From Collimonas sp. OK242 (GTDB lineage: Bacteria > Pseudomonadota > Gammaproteobacteria > Burkholderiales > Burkholderiaceae_D), in the NCBI RefSeq assembly GCF_900107095.1, contig NZ_FNOR01000010.1, positions 124,001 through 188,000 of the forward strand: 64,000 nt of DNA. The letters run 5' to 3'. The translations under genes and the position numbers were made by a program. Shown here piece after piece: positions 1-8,124 of this stretch (within the stretch, counting starts at the first letter, position 1; each line of letters opens with the position of its first letter). The notes beneath the pieces are model-generated. The model ran no database searches, was not told the DNA's origin, and saw only the letters and a list, made by a program, of their open reading frames with translations.

Positions 1-1
1 C

Positions 2-892
2 AAACTCGATCTTTACAGTGCGCAGCAACTAGCCCTGAGCTTGTCCGCTGCCGGCGTGCACGGCCTGGTGGCCTGCGGCACTACCGGCGAAGCGGCGACA
101 TTGAACGAGCATGAGCAAGACAGGATGTTGTGCGGCGTGATGGAAGCCGTGCAACACCGTTGCCCCGTTGTGATGGGCGTCAGCGGCAGCGACACACGGG
201 TAGTCGCGGAAAAAATCGCGCGCCTGAACGCACTGCGGCCAGCCGGTTTCCTGGTCTCGGCGCCGTCTTATGTGCGCCCCTCGCAAGAAGGCATACGCTT
301 GCACTTCGAGGCGGTGGCGAACGCGGCCGAGAGTCCGGTCATCCTGTACAACATTCCGGCCAGGACCGGCGTCAATATTGATGTCGCCACCGTGATCGCA
401 CTGGAACGCCACGCGAATATCGCGGCAGTCAAGGAGTGCGGCGGCAATCTGGCGCAGACCATGGAATTGATCAACCACACGGATCTGAACATCTTGTGCG
501 GCGATGACGCCTTGTTGTTCAACACGCTCTGCCTGGGTGGGCATGGCGCCATTTCCGCCGCCGCGCATATACGGCCGGACTTGTTTGTGCATCTGTTTGA
601 ACTGGTGCGCGCCGGACAAATCGGCCCGGCGCGGACCCTGTTCAGGCAGCTGTTGCCGATGATACAGCTGCTGTTTTCGGAGCCGAATCCCGGCCCCGTG
701 AAAGCTGCCCTGGCCATGCAAGGGCAGATGCTGGACGAACTGCGCCTGCCAATGACGCCTATGTCCGCGCCGGGTCGCCTCAAACTGGCCAAGGCGCTGG
801 AAAAACTGAAAGCGATCCCGATTGCCGGGAAAGCTGCGAAGTCCGCATTCTCCGTCGCCGGCGAATCCAGGCTGCTCGGTCTTGTGCGATGA
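2..892 (+). CDS. dapA: 4-hydroxy-tetrahydrodipicolinate synthase family protein, 5'-truncated
   Basis: This class I aldolase would condense pyruvate with aspartate semialdehyde in lysine and diaminopimelate synthesis. The reading frame is already open at base 2, so the true start lies before the window and about 297 residues are visible. The DapA/NAL signature GTTGE lies near the visible N-terminus. YNIPARTG follows, with the catalytic tyrosine and substrate-binding residues, and then AAVKECGGN, whose lysine would form the Schiff base. The C-terminal tail of about 30 residues is longer than in E. coli DapA. The gene ends 7 bases before the next start, so the two are probably co-transcribed. 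A non-lysine aldolase of the same family cannot be excluded without the missing N-terminus. Confidence 0.8.
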   Translation, partial: KLDLYSAQQLALSLSAAGVHGLVACGTTGEAATLNEHEQDRMLCGVMEAVQHRCPVVMGVSGSDTRVVAEKIARLNALRPAGFLVSAPSYVRPSQEGIRLHFEAVANAAESPVILYNIPARTGVNIDVATVIALERHANIAAVKECGGNLAQTMELINHTDLNILCGDDALLFNTLCLGGHGAISAAAHIRPDLFVHLFELVRAGQIGPARTLFRQLLPMIQLLFSEPNPGPVKAALAMQGQMLDELRLPMTPMSAPGRLKLAKALEKLKAIPIAGKAAKSAFSVAGESRLLGLVR

Positions 893-899
893 CGCTCTC

Positions 900-1478
900 A
901 TGATACTGACTATCGCATCGCAAGAGCTGTCCGCCACATCCGACCTTGCCGATTCAATGGCGGCAGCGATCGCGCGGCGCCGGGCGCGCGCCGGCCGCAA
1001 TGTACTGCTTATCTACAAGACGACGGTTGCCACTGATGGCTGGCTGGCGACGGCAATCAAATCGGGGGCGGAAACACGCGAAATTCCCGCCATGAACATT
1101 GCCAATGAACTGGTGTCGGCAAAAATGGAGTATCACGATATCGTCATCAGCATGCCGCAGCTGGAAGACGCGGGTTCACTGTACGCACTGGCGACGGCAG
1201 AGTTGGCCGTATTTGCGATACAAGCAGATCAATGGCGGTCAGACAGGAATCTGATTTCAAGCATTCATGCAGCCCGAACCAGGAATCCCGAATTGCCGGT
1301 GCTGCTACTGATCGACAATCTTCAAGGCACTGCAGGGCGCGCCATCATGGCGGCACTGTCGGCGCAAATCGCCAATGTCCGCTTCCTGCATCTCTCCGCG
1401 AAGAAACGGGATGAGACTAGCGTCGGCGCCTTGTACCAGGCGATCTACGCGCACTGCGCAGCTGCCTGCCAGGCCTGA
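900..1478 (+). CDS. ParA/MinD-fold protein lacking the Walker A motif
   Basis: This 192-residue protein follows the layout of small ParA-family ATPases. It has a first strand MILTIASQ, a helix AAAIARRRARAGRNVLLIY, a YHDIVI strand in the Walker B position, an AELAVFAIQ strand and a VLLLIDN strand. In a working ParA, MILTIASQ would be followed by KGGxGKTT. Here that stretch reads ELSATSD, so the P-loop lysines and threonine are gone. The usual LLIDaDpQ also reads LLIYKTT. The frame is intact, which argues against random decay and for a regulatory or scaffold role without ATP binding. The start is the ATG 7 bases after the upstream stop; longer upstream starts would overlap the aldolase. The function is unknown. 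Confidence 0.6.
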   Translation: MILTIASQELSATSDLADSMAAAIARRRARAGRNVLLIYKTTVATDGWLATAIKSGAETREIPAMNIANELVSAKMEYHDIVISMPQLEDAGSLYALATAELAVFAIQADQWRSDRNLISSIHAARTRNPELPVLLLIDNLQGTAGRAIMAALSAQIANVRFLHLSAKKRDETSVGALYQAIYAHCAAACQA

Positions 1479-1594
1479 GCGGCATTCTCTGGAAATGACC
1501 GGGCCGGGATTCTGGCGCGTCCTGGATGCTCGCCTGCATGGATGGCAATCAATCAACACTTGCCAAAAATGTCTGATACGTGTCAAATCGGCAT

Positions 1595-2677
1595 ATGAAA
1601 ATTTCCCCGGCACTCCCCATATGGTCCATTGCGACTCCGCTCGCCGGTTGGCTCTTTCTTGGCGGCGCGAGTTTTAATCTCGGCAGCAGTTATACAATAT
1701 TACTCGTGGCCGGCTTGCTCGGCAGCGTGCTGGCAGCGGTATATCACGCCGAGGTAGTGGCGCATCGGGTGGGCGAACCTTACGGCACCCTGGTGCTGGC
1801 GCTGGCGGTGACATTGATTGAAGTGGCGCTGATCGTATCGCTGATGCTGGCCGGCGGCGAAGAAACCACGGGGCTGGCACGCGATACGGTGTTTGCCGCC
1901 ATCATGATAATTCTCAACGGTATCGTCGGCATCTGCCTGCTGGTCGGCGCCAGCCGCCATAAGGAACAAAGCTTCGGCTTGCTGGGCGTCAGCGCCTCGC
2001 TCGCCACGCTGGCGGCAATTGCGGTGCTGACACTGGTACTGCCTAACTACACCTCGACCGCGGCGGGGCCGTTCTACAGTCCTAGCCAGCTGGCGTTCAT
2101 CGCCATCATCTCGTTGATACTCTACGGCACCTTCGTACTGGTGCAAACCGTGCGCCACCGCGACTACTTCCTGCCGGAGGAAGCGGTCAACGATGAAGAT
2201 GTCCATGCGGCGCCGCCGTCGAACAAGGTAGCGGCTATCAGCGCTGCCCTGCTGCTGGTTTGCCTGGGCGCGGTGGTTCTGCTGGCGAAGGCGCTGGCGC
2301 CGCCCCTGGAAACCGCCGTGGCAAGCGTCGGCGCGCCCAAGACCCTGGTCGGCATCATCATTGCCGCCGTAGTGCTGCTGCCGGAAGCCTTGGCCGCCGT
2401 GCATGCAGCGCGCGCCAATCGCCTCCAGACCAGCCTCAACCTGGCGCTGGGCTCGGCGCTAGCCAGTATCGGCCTGACCATTCCGGCGGTGGCTATCGTC
2501 TCGCTGTCTACCGGCTGGACCTTGTCGCTGGGCCTGGATATCAAATCCACCGTGCTGTTGCTGCTGTCGTTTATCGTCGCCACTTTGTCACTCGGCACCG
2601 GACGCACCACAGTCATGCAAGGTACTGTCCATCTGGTGATTTTTGCCGTCTATTTGTTTACTACTATCGTTCCCTGA
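1595..2677 (+). CDS. chaA: ChaA-type cation/proton antiporter
   Basis: This is an inner-membrane exchanger of the CaCA superfamily, predicted to export Ca2+, Na+ or K+ in exchange for protons at alkaline pH. It is 360 residues long, close to E. coli ChaA at 366, and has about 11 hydrophobic segments. The first alpha repeat is recognisable near residues 55-80 as GEPYGTLVLALAVTLIEVAL, with the conserved ion-binding glutamate. The second repeat is near residues 245-275, around LLPEALAAVHAARANRLQTS. I chose the ATG at 1595; a GTG 15 bases upstream is also in frame and no clear ribosome site separates them. A terminator-like hairpin follows the stop. No riboswitch of the yybP-ykoY type was visible upstream. 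Confidence 0.85.
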   Translation: MKISPALPIWSIATPLAGWLFLGGASFNLGSSYTILLVAGLLGSVLAAVYHAEVVAHRVGEPYGTLVLALAVTLIEVALIVSLMLAGGEETTGLARDTVFAAIMIILNGIVGICLLVGASRHKEQSFGLLGVSASLATLAAIAVLTLVLPNYTSTAAGPFYSPSQLAFIAIISLILYGTFVLVQTVRHRDYFLPEEAVNDEDVHAAPPSNKVAAISAALLLVCLGAVVLLAKALAPPLETAVASVGAPKTLVGIIIAAVVLLPEALAAVHAARANRLQTSLNLALGSALASIGLTIPAVAIVSLSTGWTLSLGLDIKSTVLLLLSFIVATLSLGTGRTTVMQGTVHLVIFAVYLFTTIVP

Positions 2678-2708
2678 ACCAAGCGCGCCGTCCAATCGAC
2701 GACGCGGA

Positions 2709-2744
2709 AAAAATCCGGGGCGACCTGAGTTGCTCCGGATTTTT
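2709..2744 (+). terminator. Rho-independent terminator after chaA
   Basis: The arms AAAAATCCGG and CCGGATTTTT form a 10-bp stem with a 16-nt loop, and the T-run lies in the right arm. It sits 31 bases after the chaA stop. It would insulate the nitrogen-controlled urt promoter that follows. Confidence 0.7.
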
Positions 2745-2793
2745 GCACTAATCGAGTTCATTTTTACAACGGCACCGCGCCATCGCATTAGCC

Positions 2794-2810
2794 GGCACCA
2801 CACTGGTGCA
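2794..2810. promoter_or_regulatory. Probable NtrC binding site upstream of urtA
   Basis: GGCACCACACTGGTGCA matches the enteric NtrC consensus TGCAC-N7-GTGCA at every fixed base but the first, with symmetric CCA/TGG flanks. It lies about 120 bp upstream of a sigma-54-like promoter, a normal enhancer distance. The link to NtrC is inferred from the consensus and from the urea genes downstream. Confidence 0.6.
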
Positions 2811-2930
2811 CTCAAGCAACGCCAACATCTCACCTCACCAAATTCGGGCGCCGGCAATCTCGTTTGCGCCAGCACTGCTCAAAATTCAAGTAAGCCCTCC
2901 TGGAACCGGCGCATCGCGCCGCCCTCTTCA

Positions 2931-2947
2931 CTGGCATGCATTCTGCT
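2931..2947 (+). promoter_or_regulatory. Probable sigma-54 (-24/-12) promoter for the urt-ure operon
   Basis: CTGGCATGCATTCTGCT matches the YTGGCACGrNNNTTGCW consensus. The essential GG and GC dinucleotides are exactly 10 bases apart. Transcription would start near 2958, about 100 nt before the urtA ATG. Together with the upstream NtrC-like site it predicts induction under nitrogen limitation. Confidence 0.6.
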
Positions 2948-3060
2948 AAAGCTATTACGCAATCAGCGCATTCCCAGCATCTGATTTGCCCCCCTTACCT
3001 GCTTTCTTAGTCCGTGCTTATTTTTGTGTTTCTGTTTTTATCGCTCACCAGGAGAAATTC

Positions 3061-4314
3061 ATGTCACGTCGCACCCTTTTGAAAGCTACCGCACTCGGTG
3101 CTTTCGCACTTGCCGCCAGCGCATGGCTACCATCCGCATTTGCTGCGGACACCATCAAGGTAGGTGTTCTGCACTCCTTGTCCGGCACCATGGCCATCTC
3201 GGAAACGTCGCTGAAAGATGTGGCCCTGATGGCGATCGAAGAGATCAATGCCAACGGCGGCGTATTAGGCAAGAAGCTGGAACCGGTAGTGGTCGATCCC
3301 GCCTCCAACTGGCCGCTGTTTGCCGAGAAGGCGCGCCAGCTGATTTCTCAAGACAAGGTATCGGTGGTATTCGGCTGCTGGACTTCGGTATCGCGCAAAT
3401 CGGTGCTGCCGGTATTCAAGGAACTCAACAGCCTGCTGTTTTATCCGGTGCAATATGAAGGTGAAGAGCTGGAGAAAAACGTCTTCTACACCGGCGCTGC
3501 GCCAAATCAGCAAGCGATCCCGGCGACTGAATATCTGATGTCGAAAGAAGGCGGCGGCGCCAAGCGCTTCGTGCTGCTCGGCACCGATTACGTGTATCCG
3601 CGCACCACCAACAAGATCCTGCGCGCCTTCCTGCATAGCAAAGGCGTGAAGGATACGGATATCGACGAAGTCTACACACCGTTCGGCCACTCCGATTACC
3701 AAACCATCGTCGCCAACATCAAGAAATTCTCCGCCGGCGGCAAAACCGCTGTGATCTCGACCATCAACGGCGACTCCAACGTGCCGTTCTACAAAGAACT
3801 GGGCAATGCCGGCCTGAAAGCCACGGACGTCCCGGTAGTAGCGTTCTCGGTCGGTGAAGAAGAGCTGCGCGGCGTCGATGCCAAGCCGCTGGTAGGCCAC
3901 CTGGCGGCATGGAATTATTTTGAATCGGTGAAAAATCCCGTCAACACCGCCTTCATCAAGAAATGGAAAGCCTACGCACTCGCCAAGAACCTGCCGAACG
4001 CCAGCACCGTAGTCACCAACGATCCGATGGAAGCAACCTATGTCGGCATCTACATGTGGAAACAAGCCGTAGAAAAAGCGAAGTCCACGGATACGGACAA
4101 AGTCATCGCCGCCATGTCCGGCCAGAAATTCAAAGCCCCGTCTGGTTATGAATTGGAAATGGACGCTACGAATCATCACCTGCACAAACCGGTAATGATT
4201 GGTGAAATCAAGGCTGACGGTCAGTTTAATGTGGTGAACAAAACAAAGACAACGATCCGCGCCCAGCCTTGGAGTCCGTATATCGCTGGTAATGAAAGCA
4301 AGCAAAAGCTCTGA
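3061..4314 (+). CDS. urtA: Urea ABC transporter substrate-binding protein UrtA
   Basis: This is the periplasmic receptor of the high-affinity urea importer, a type I branched-chain-amino-acid-like binding protein. The 417-residue chain starts at an ATG preceded by AGGAGA. Its N-terminus, MSRRTLLKATALGAF, fits the twin-arginine consensus SRRxxLK and is followed by a hydrophobic stretch ending near AFAAD. Export may therefore use the Tat route. The mature part begins IKVGVLHSLSGTMAISE and contains FGCWTSVSRKSVLP and FYPVQYEGEE, which are typical of UrtA and FmdD proteins. It is the first gene of the urt-ure operon. A 200-bp structured spacer separates it from urtB, which may let the receptor be made in excess. 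Confidence 0.95.
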   Translation: MSRRTLLKATALGAFALAASAWLPSAFAADTIKVGVLHSLSGTMAISETSLKDVALMAIEEINANGGVLGKKLEPVVVDPASNWPLFAEKARQLISQDKVSVVFGCWTSVSRKSVLPVFKELNSLLFYPVQYEGEELEKNVFYTGAAPNQQAIPATEYLMSKEGGGAKRFVLLGTDYVYPRTTNKILRAFLHSKGVKDTDIDEVYTPFGHSDYQTIVANIKKFSAGGKTAVISTINGDSNVPFYKELGNAGLKATDVPVVAFSVGEEELRGVDAKPLVGHLAAWNYFESVKNPVNTAFIKKWKAYALAKNLPNASTVVTNDPMEATYVGIYMWKQAVEKAKSTDTDKVIAAMSGQKFKAPSGYELEMDATNHHLHKPVMIGEIKADGQFNVVNKTKTTIRAQPWSPYIAGNESKQKL

Positions 4315-4340
4315 CGCCAGCGCATCAAAAATGTGACCAC

Positions 4341-4418
4341 TGCCGGGCTAGCCCCGGCATGTATCCACGGAGTAGCGAACGTTTAAGTACCCGTCGAATG
4401 CAACGATACGTACTCCGT
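4341..4418 (+). other. Two hairpins at the urtA 3' end
   Basis: TGCCGGG (4341-4347) pairs with CCCGGCA (4353-4359) around a 5-nt loop. ACGGAGTA (4367-4374) can pair with TACTCCGT (4411-4418). Neither is followed by a T-run, so I read them as mRNA-stabilising or attenuating structures and not as full terminators. Confidence 0.4.
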
Positions 4419-4423
4419 AGCCC

Positions 4424-4486
4424 GTTAAATGGGGTCAGAGTAATTTTCGCAAAGGACGCGAAAAAAAAACTCTGACCCCATTTAAC
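4424..4486. repeat. 63-nt near-perfect palindrome between urtA and urtB
   Basis: The 18-nt arms GTTAAATGGGGTCAGAGT (4424-4441) and its exact complement (4469-4486) are extended inward by AATTTTCGC pairing with GCGAAAA. Only a short central loop, AAAGGAC, is left. The layout resembles the REP-like palindromes mobilised by RAYT/IS200-type transposases, but no transposase gene is present here. A related half-site is at 49627-49644. Confidence 0.75.
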
Positions 4487-4514
4487 TGCTTTTCTGGTGG
4501 CGCTAAATAGACTG

Positions 4515-6119
4515 ATGAAAATCTCAAGAAAAATCCTTATCATTGCTGGTCTGTGCCTGCACATCGCGCTGGCGCACGCCAAGATCGACCCGGCGCTGCT
4601 CAAGCCGCTGGCCGGCGACGATCCTGACGCACGCATTGTCGCGGTCAACCAGATAGCTGCGCTGGCCAATGACGACGCATTAAAAATCCTCAACGCCCTG
4701 AACACCGATGCGCTGTATGCCCAGCCCGACGGCACGGTATTGATCGTCGACGACGCCAAGGCATTCAACCCCGCCACCGACCAAACCCTGAGCACCCCCG
4801 ACGACGCCGAAGCCGTCAGCGTCAACAACCGCCTGCGCGGCACAGTAGAAGGCGCCCTATCCGGCCTGAAATTATTTTCATCCAACCGCAAACTGCGCAT
4901 GGCCGCCGCCACCGAGCTGATGAAAACCGCCGATCCAGCCCAAATCCCGCTGATCAGCAAAGCTCTCCACAAAGAAAACGACCCAGAGATCCAGGCCGCC
5001 CTGCAACAGGTGATCGCCACCGCCAACCTGCACTCGCCCGATGCCGCCATCCGCAAGGCCGCTGTGCAAACCCTGGCCGGCAGCACCAACGCCAACCTGC
5101 GCCCCGCCCTGCAAAACCTGCTTAACAAGAATCCGGACGGCAGCTACATCGAAACCGATGAAGCAGTCCGCATCGAAGCGGTACGCACCCTGGGTGTGCT
5201 GGACCGGCATCTGGCCACCGTCGACTTCATCGGCAAGGTGTTCTACGGCATCTCGCTCGGCAGCGTACTGCTGCTGGCCGCACTCGGACTGGCGATTACT
5301 TTCGGCCTGATGGGCATCATCAACATGGCGCATGGCGAATTGCTGATGATCGGCGCCTACACTACCTATGTCTGCCAACTGCTGTTCCGCCAATACTTCC
5401 CGGCAGCGCTGGACGGCTACCTGCTGGTAGCGCTGCCGGCCGCCTTCATCGTCACTGCCGCCGTCGGCATCGTGCTGGAGCGGCTGGTGCTGCGCTGGCT
5501 ATACGGCCGGCCGCTGGAAACCCTGCTCTGCACCTGGGGTATCAGCCTGATGCTGATGCAGCTGGTGCGTTCGATTTTCGGTGCGCAAAACGTCGAAGTC
5601 GCCAATCCCGGCTGGATGTCGGGCGGCGTCACCGTGCTTGGCTCGCTGGTGCTTTCGTACAACCGCATCGTGATCATTTTCTTCGCGCTGTTCGTGGTGC
5701 TGGCAGTGTGGCTGATCCTGAACAAAACCCGGCTTGGCCTGTTTGTACGGGCTGTCATGCAAAACCGCCGCATGGCGTCTTGCGTCGGCGTCTCGACCGG
5801 CAAGATCGACATGATGACCTTCGGCCTCGGCTGCGGCATCGCCGGACTGGGCGGCGTAGCGCTGTCGCAACTGGGCAATGTCGGGCCGGATCTCGGCCAG
5901 GGCTATATCGTCGACTCGTTCATGGTGGTGGTGCTGGGCGGCGTCGGCCAGCTGGCGGGCACCGTCATCGCCGCCTTCGGCCTGGGCGAAGTCAACAAGT
6001 TCCTGGAACCGGTGGCAGGCGCGGTGCTGGCCAAAATCGCGATCCTGGTATTCATCATCGTCTTCATTCAAAAACGTCCGCAAGGCCTGTTTGCACTGAA
6101 AGGCAGGAGCGTAGAATGA
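4515..6119 (+). CDS. urtB: Urea ABC transporter permease UrtB
   Basis: This is one of the two LivH/LivM-type permeases that carry urea across the inner membrane. It has 534 residues. A signal-like N-terminus (MKISRKILIIAGLCLHIALAHA) leads into a helical, probably periplasmic domain of about 200 residues with HEAT-like repeats. The permease core follows from about residue 235. The core begins LGSVLLLAALGLAITFGLMGIINMAHGEL, and the AHGE motif is typical of the family. The long N-terminal domain is usual for proteobacterial UrtB. I chose the ATG at 4515 over a GTG at 4497, because the ATG begins a plausible signal peptide. The stop overlaps the urtC start (ATGA). Confidence 0.93.
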   Translation: MKISRKILIIAGLCLHIALAHAKIDPALLKPLAGDDPDARIVAVNQIAALANDDALKILNALNTDALYAQPDGTVLIVDDAKAFNPATDQTLSTPDDAEAVSVNNRLRGTVEGALSGLKLFSSNRKLRMAAATELMKTADPAQIPLISKALHKENDPEIQAALQQVIATANLHSPDAAIRKAAVQTLAGSTNANLRPALQNLLNKNPDGSYIETDEAVRIEAVRTLGVLDRHLATVDFIGKVFYGISLGSVLLLAALGLAITFGLMGIINMAHGELLMIGAYTTYVCQLLFRQYFPAALDGYLLVALPAAFIVTAAVGIVLERLVLRWLYGRPLETLLCTWGISLMLMQLVRSIFGAQNVEVANPGWMSGGVTVLGSLVLSYNRIVIIFFALFVVLAVWLILNKTRLGLFVRAVMQNRRMASCVGVSTGKIDMMTFGLGCGIAGLGGVALSQLGNVGPDLGQGYIVDSFMVVVLGGVGQLAGTVIAAFGLGEVNKFLEPVAGAVLAKIAILVFIIVFIQKRPQGLFALKGRSVE

Positions 6120-7255
6120 CTTCCGCAACCCTATCCGCATCGCACAACATCGCTGCCGCCAAAACCCCTCTGTTCTCGCGCCCGGCATGGAGCGGAATCA
6201 TCTTCTGCAGCGTGATCCTGGCGCTGCTGCCGATACTCAACCTGGCATTCCCTGCCGGCCACGGATTGCACATCTCCAGCTATACCGTGGCGCTGGTCGG
6301 CAAGTTCATGTGCTACGCCATGGCTGCGCTGGCGCTGGACCTGGTGTGGGGTTACACCGGCATCCTTTCGCTCGGCCACGGCGTCTTCTTTGCGCTGGGC
6401 GGCTACGCCCACGGCATGTACCTGATGCGGGCGATCGGCCGCGATGGCGTCTATCAGAGCAACCTGCCCGATTTCATGGTGTTCCTCGACTGGAAAACCT
6501 ATCCCTGGTTCTGGTCCCTGACCGACAACTTCTGGTACTGCATGGCGCTGGTGGTGCTGGTGCCGGGTGTGCTGGCCTTTGTGTTCGGCTACTTTGCCTT
6601 CCGCTCGCGTATCAAAGGCGTGTATTTCTCGATCATCACGCAAGCCATGACCTTCGCCTTCATGCTGCTGTTCTTCCGCAACAATACCGGCTTTGGCGGC
6701 AACAACGGCTTCACCGACTTCAAGCGCATCCTGGGGTATTCGATCACCGCGCCATCGACCAAGGCGGTACTGTACCTGATCACGCTGGCCTTCCTGCTCG
6801 GCGCCCTGCTGCTGTGCCGCTGGATCGTCACCTCCAAGCTGGGACGGGTGCTGCAGGCGGTGCGCGATTCCGAATCGCGCCTGATGTTCATCGGCTATAA
6901 CCCGCTCTGGTTCAAGTTGTTTGTGTGGACCTTGTCGGCGGTGTTGTGCGGCATTGCCGGCGCCTTGTACGTGCCGCAGGTCGGCATCATCAATCCATCC
7001 GAGATGTCGCCGGCCAATTCGATTGAAATGGTGATCTGGGCAGCCGTCGGCGGCCGCGGCTCGCTGCTGGGACCGATCATCGGCGCCTTCTCTGTCAACG
7101 GTTTGAAGAGCTGGTTTACCGGCGCCTTCCCCGATTTGTGGCTGTATGCACTGGGCTTGATTTTCATCCTGGTGACGCTATTCATGCCGCAAGGAATCCT
7201 GGGCCTGGCGCAGAAATTGAAAAGCAAATCCAGGAACAGCAAGGAGGCCGCGTGA
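6116..7255 (+). CDS. urtC: Urea ABC transporter permease UrtC
   Basis: This is the LivM-type partner of UrtB, with 379 residues and about nine membrane segments. The motif LALDLVWGYTGILSLGHGVFFALGG near residues 70-95 is the hallmark of the subfamily. GGRGSLLGPIIGA near residue 310 is the conserved cytoplasmic loop that contacts the ATPases. The start ATG overlaps the urtB stop by 4 bases. The stop overlaps the urtD GTG start in the same way, which implies translational coupling. Confidence 0.93.
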   Translation: MTSATLSASHNIAAAKTPLFSRPAWSGIIFCSVILALLPILNLAFPAGHGLHISSYTVALVGKFMCYAMAALALDLVWGYTGILSLGHGVFFALGGYAHGMYLMRAIGRDGVYQSNLPDFMVFLDWKTYPWFWSLTDNFWYCMALVVLVPGVLAFVFGYFAFRSRIKGVYFSIITQAMTFAFMLLFFRNNTGFGGNNGFTDFKRILGYSITAPSTKAVLYLITLAFLLGALLLCRWIVTSKLGRVLQAVRDSESRLMFIGYNPLWFKLFVWTLSAVLCGIAGALYVPQVGIINPSEMSPANSIEMVIWAAVGGRGSLLGPIIGAFSVNGLKSWFTGAFPDLWLYALGLIFILVTLFMPQGILGLAQKLKSKSRNSKEAA

Positions 7256-8118
7256 GCCAGCCTATCAGTCCGATCTATAATCCGGCGCAGCCATCCGACA
7301 AAGTCGATAACGCCCTGCATGCCGACTACGGCACCTCGTATGCGCGGATCAAGCCGGAAGGTGTCGACACCACCCACGGCGCCATCCTCTACCTGGAAAA
7401 CATCACGGTCTCGTTCGACGGCTTCAAGGCGCTGAATAATCTGAACCTCGATATTTCGGTAGGCGAACTGCGTTGCATCATCGGCCCCAACGGCGCCGGC
7501 AAAACCACCATGATGGATGTCATCACCGGCAAGACCCGCCCCAGCGCCGGCACCGCCTTCTTCGGCCAAAGCATAGACCTGACAAAATTGACCGAATACG
7601 ACATCGCCCACGCCGGCATCGGCCGCAAATTCCAGCGGCCGACGGTATTCGAACAGCACACGGTGTTCGAGAATCTCGAGCTGGCCATGAAGATGGACAA
7701 GCGCGTCAAGACCACCTTGTTTTCCAGGCTGAGCTCGGAGCAGATCGACAAGATAGCCGCCTGCCTCAAGCTGATCCGCCTCAATGGCAACGAGCGGCGG
7801 CTAGCCGGCTTGCTGTCGCACGGCCAGAAGCAATGGCTGGAAATCGGCATGCTGCTGATGCAGGAACCGCAGCTGCTGTTGCTGGATGAACCGGTGGCCG
7901 GCATGTCAGATGCGGAAACTGCGCGCACCGCCGAGCTGCTCAATGAACTGCGCGGCAAGCACTCGATCATGGTGGTCGAGCATGACATGGGATTCGTCGC
8001 CGAAATCGCCCAGCAGGGCAAGGTCACGGTCTTGCACGAAGGTTCGGTGCTGGCGGCCGGCAAGATGTCCGACGTGCAAGCCGACGAGCGTGTGATCGAA
8101 GTCTATCTCGGGCGCTAG
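7252..8118 (+). CDS. urtD: Urea ABC transporter ATP-binding protein UrtD
   Basis: This LivG-like ATPase of the urea importer has 288 residues from a GTG start. AAGGAGG stands 4 bases upstream and decides the start. Walker A is GPNGAGKTT, the signature-like stretch reads LSHGQKQWLEIGML, and Walker B is LLLLDEPVAGM followed by the H-loop MVVEHDM. An N-terminal extension of about 45 residues, before the nucleotide-binding domain begins at LYLENITVSFDGF, is common in UrtD. The gene overlaps the urtC stop (GTGA). Confidence 0.93.
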   Translation: MSQPISPIYNPAQPSDKVDNALHADYGTSYARIKPEGVDTTHGAILYLENITVSFDGFKALNNLNLDISVGELRCIIGPNGAGKTTMMDVITGKTRPSAGTAFFGQSIDLTKLTEYDIAHAGIGRKFQRPTVFEQHTVFENLELAMKMDKRVKTTLFSRLSSEQIDKIAACLKLIRLNGNERRLAGLLSHGQKQWLEIGMLLMQEPQLLLLDEPVAGMSDAETARTAELLNELRGKHSIMVVEHDMGFVAEIAQQGKVTVLHEGSVLAAGKMSDVQADERVIEVYLGR

Positions 8119-8124
8119 AAGAAT

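Noticed and set aside
29-1000. Long minus-strand frame opposite the dapA-type gene
   Set aside because: It is a His/Arg/Gln-rich antisense shadow of a clear aldolase gene, with no ribosome site or family pattern.
1479-1594. yybP-ykoY-type riboswitch before chaA
   Set aside because: The gap is short and lacks the conserved internal-loop sequences of that riboswitch.
3265-4305. 346-codon minus-strand frame opposite urtA
   Set aside because: The plus strand encodes a complete UrtA with all its motifs. The antisense frame results from the codon bias of a GC-rich genome.
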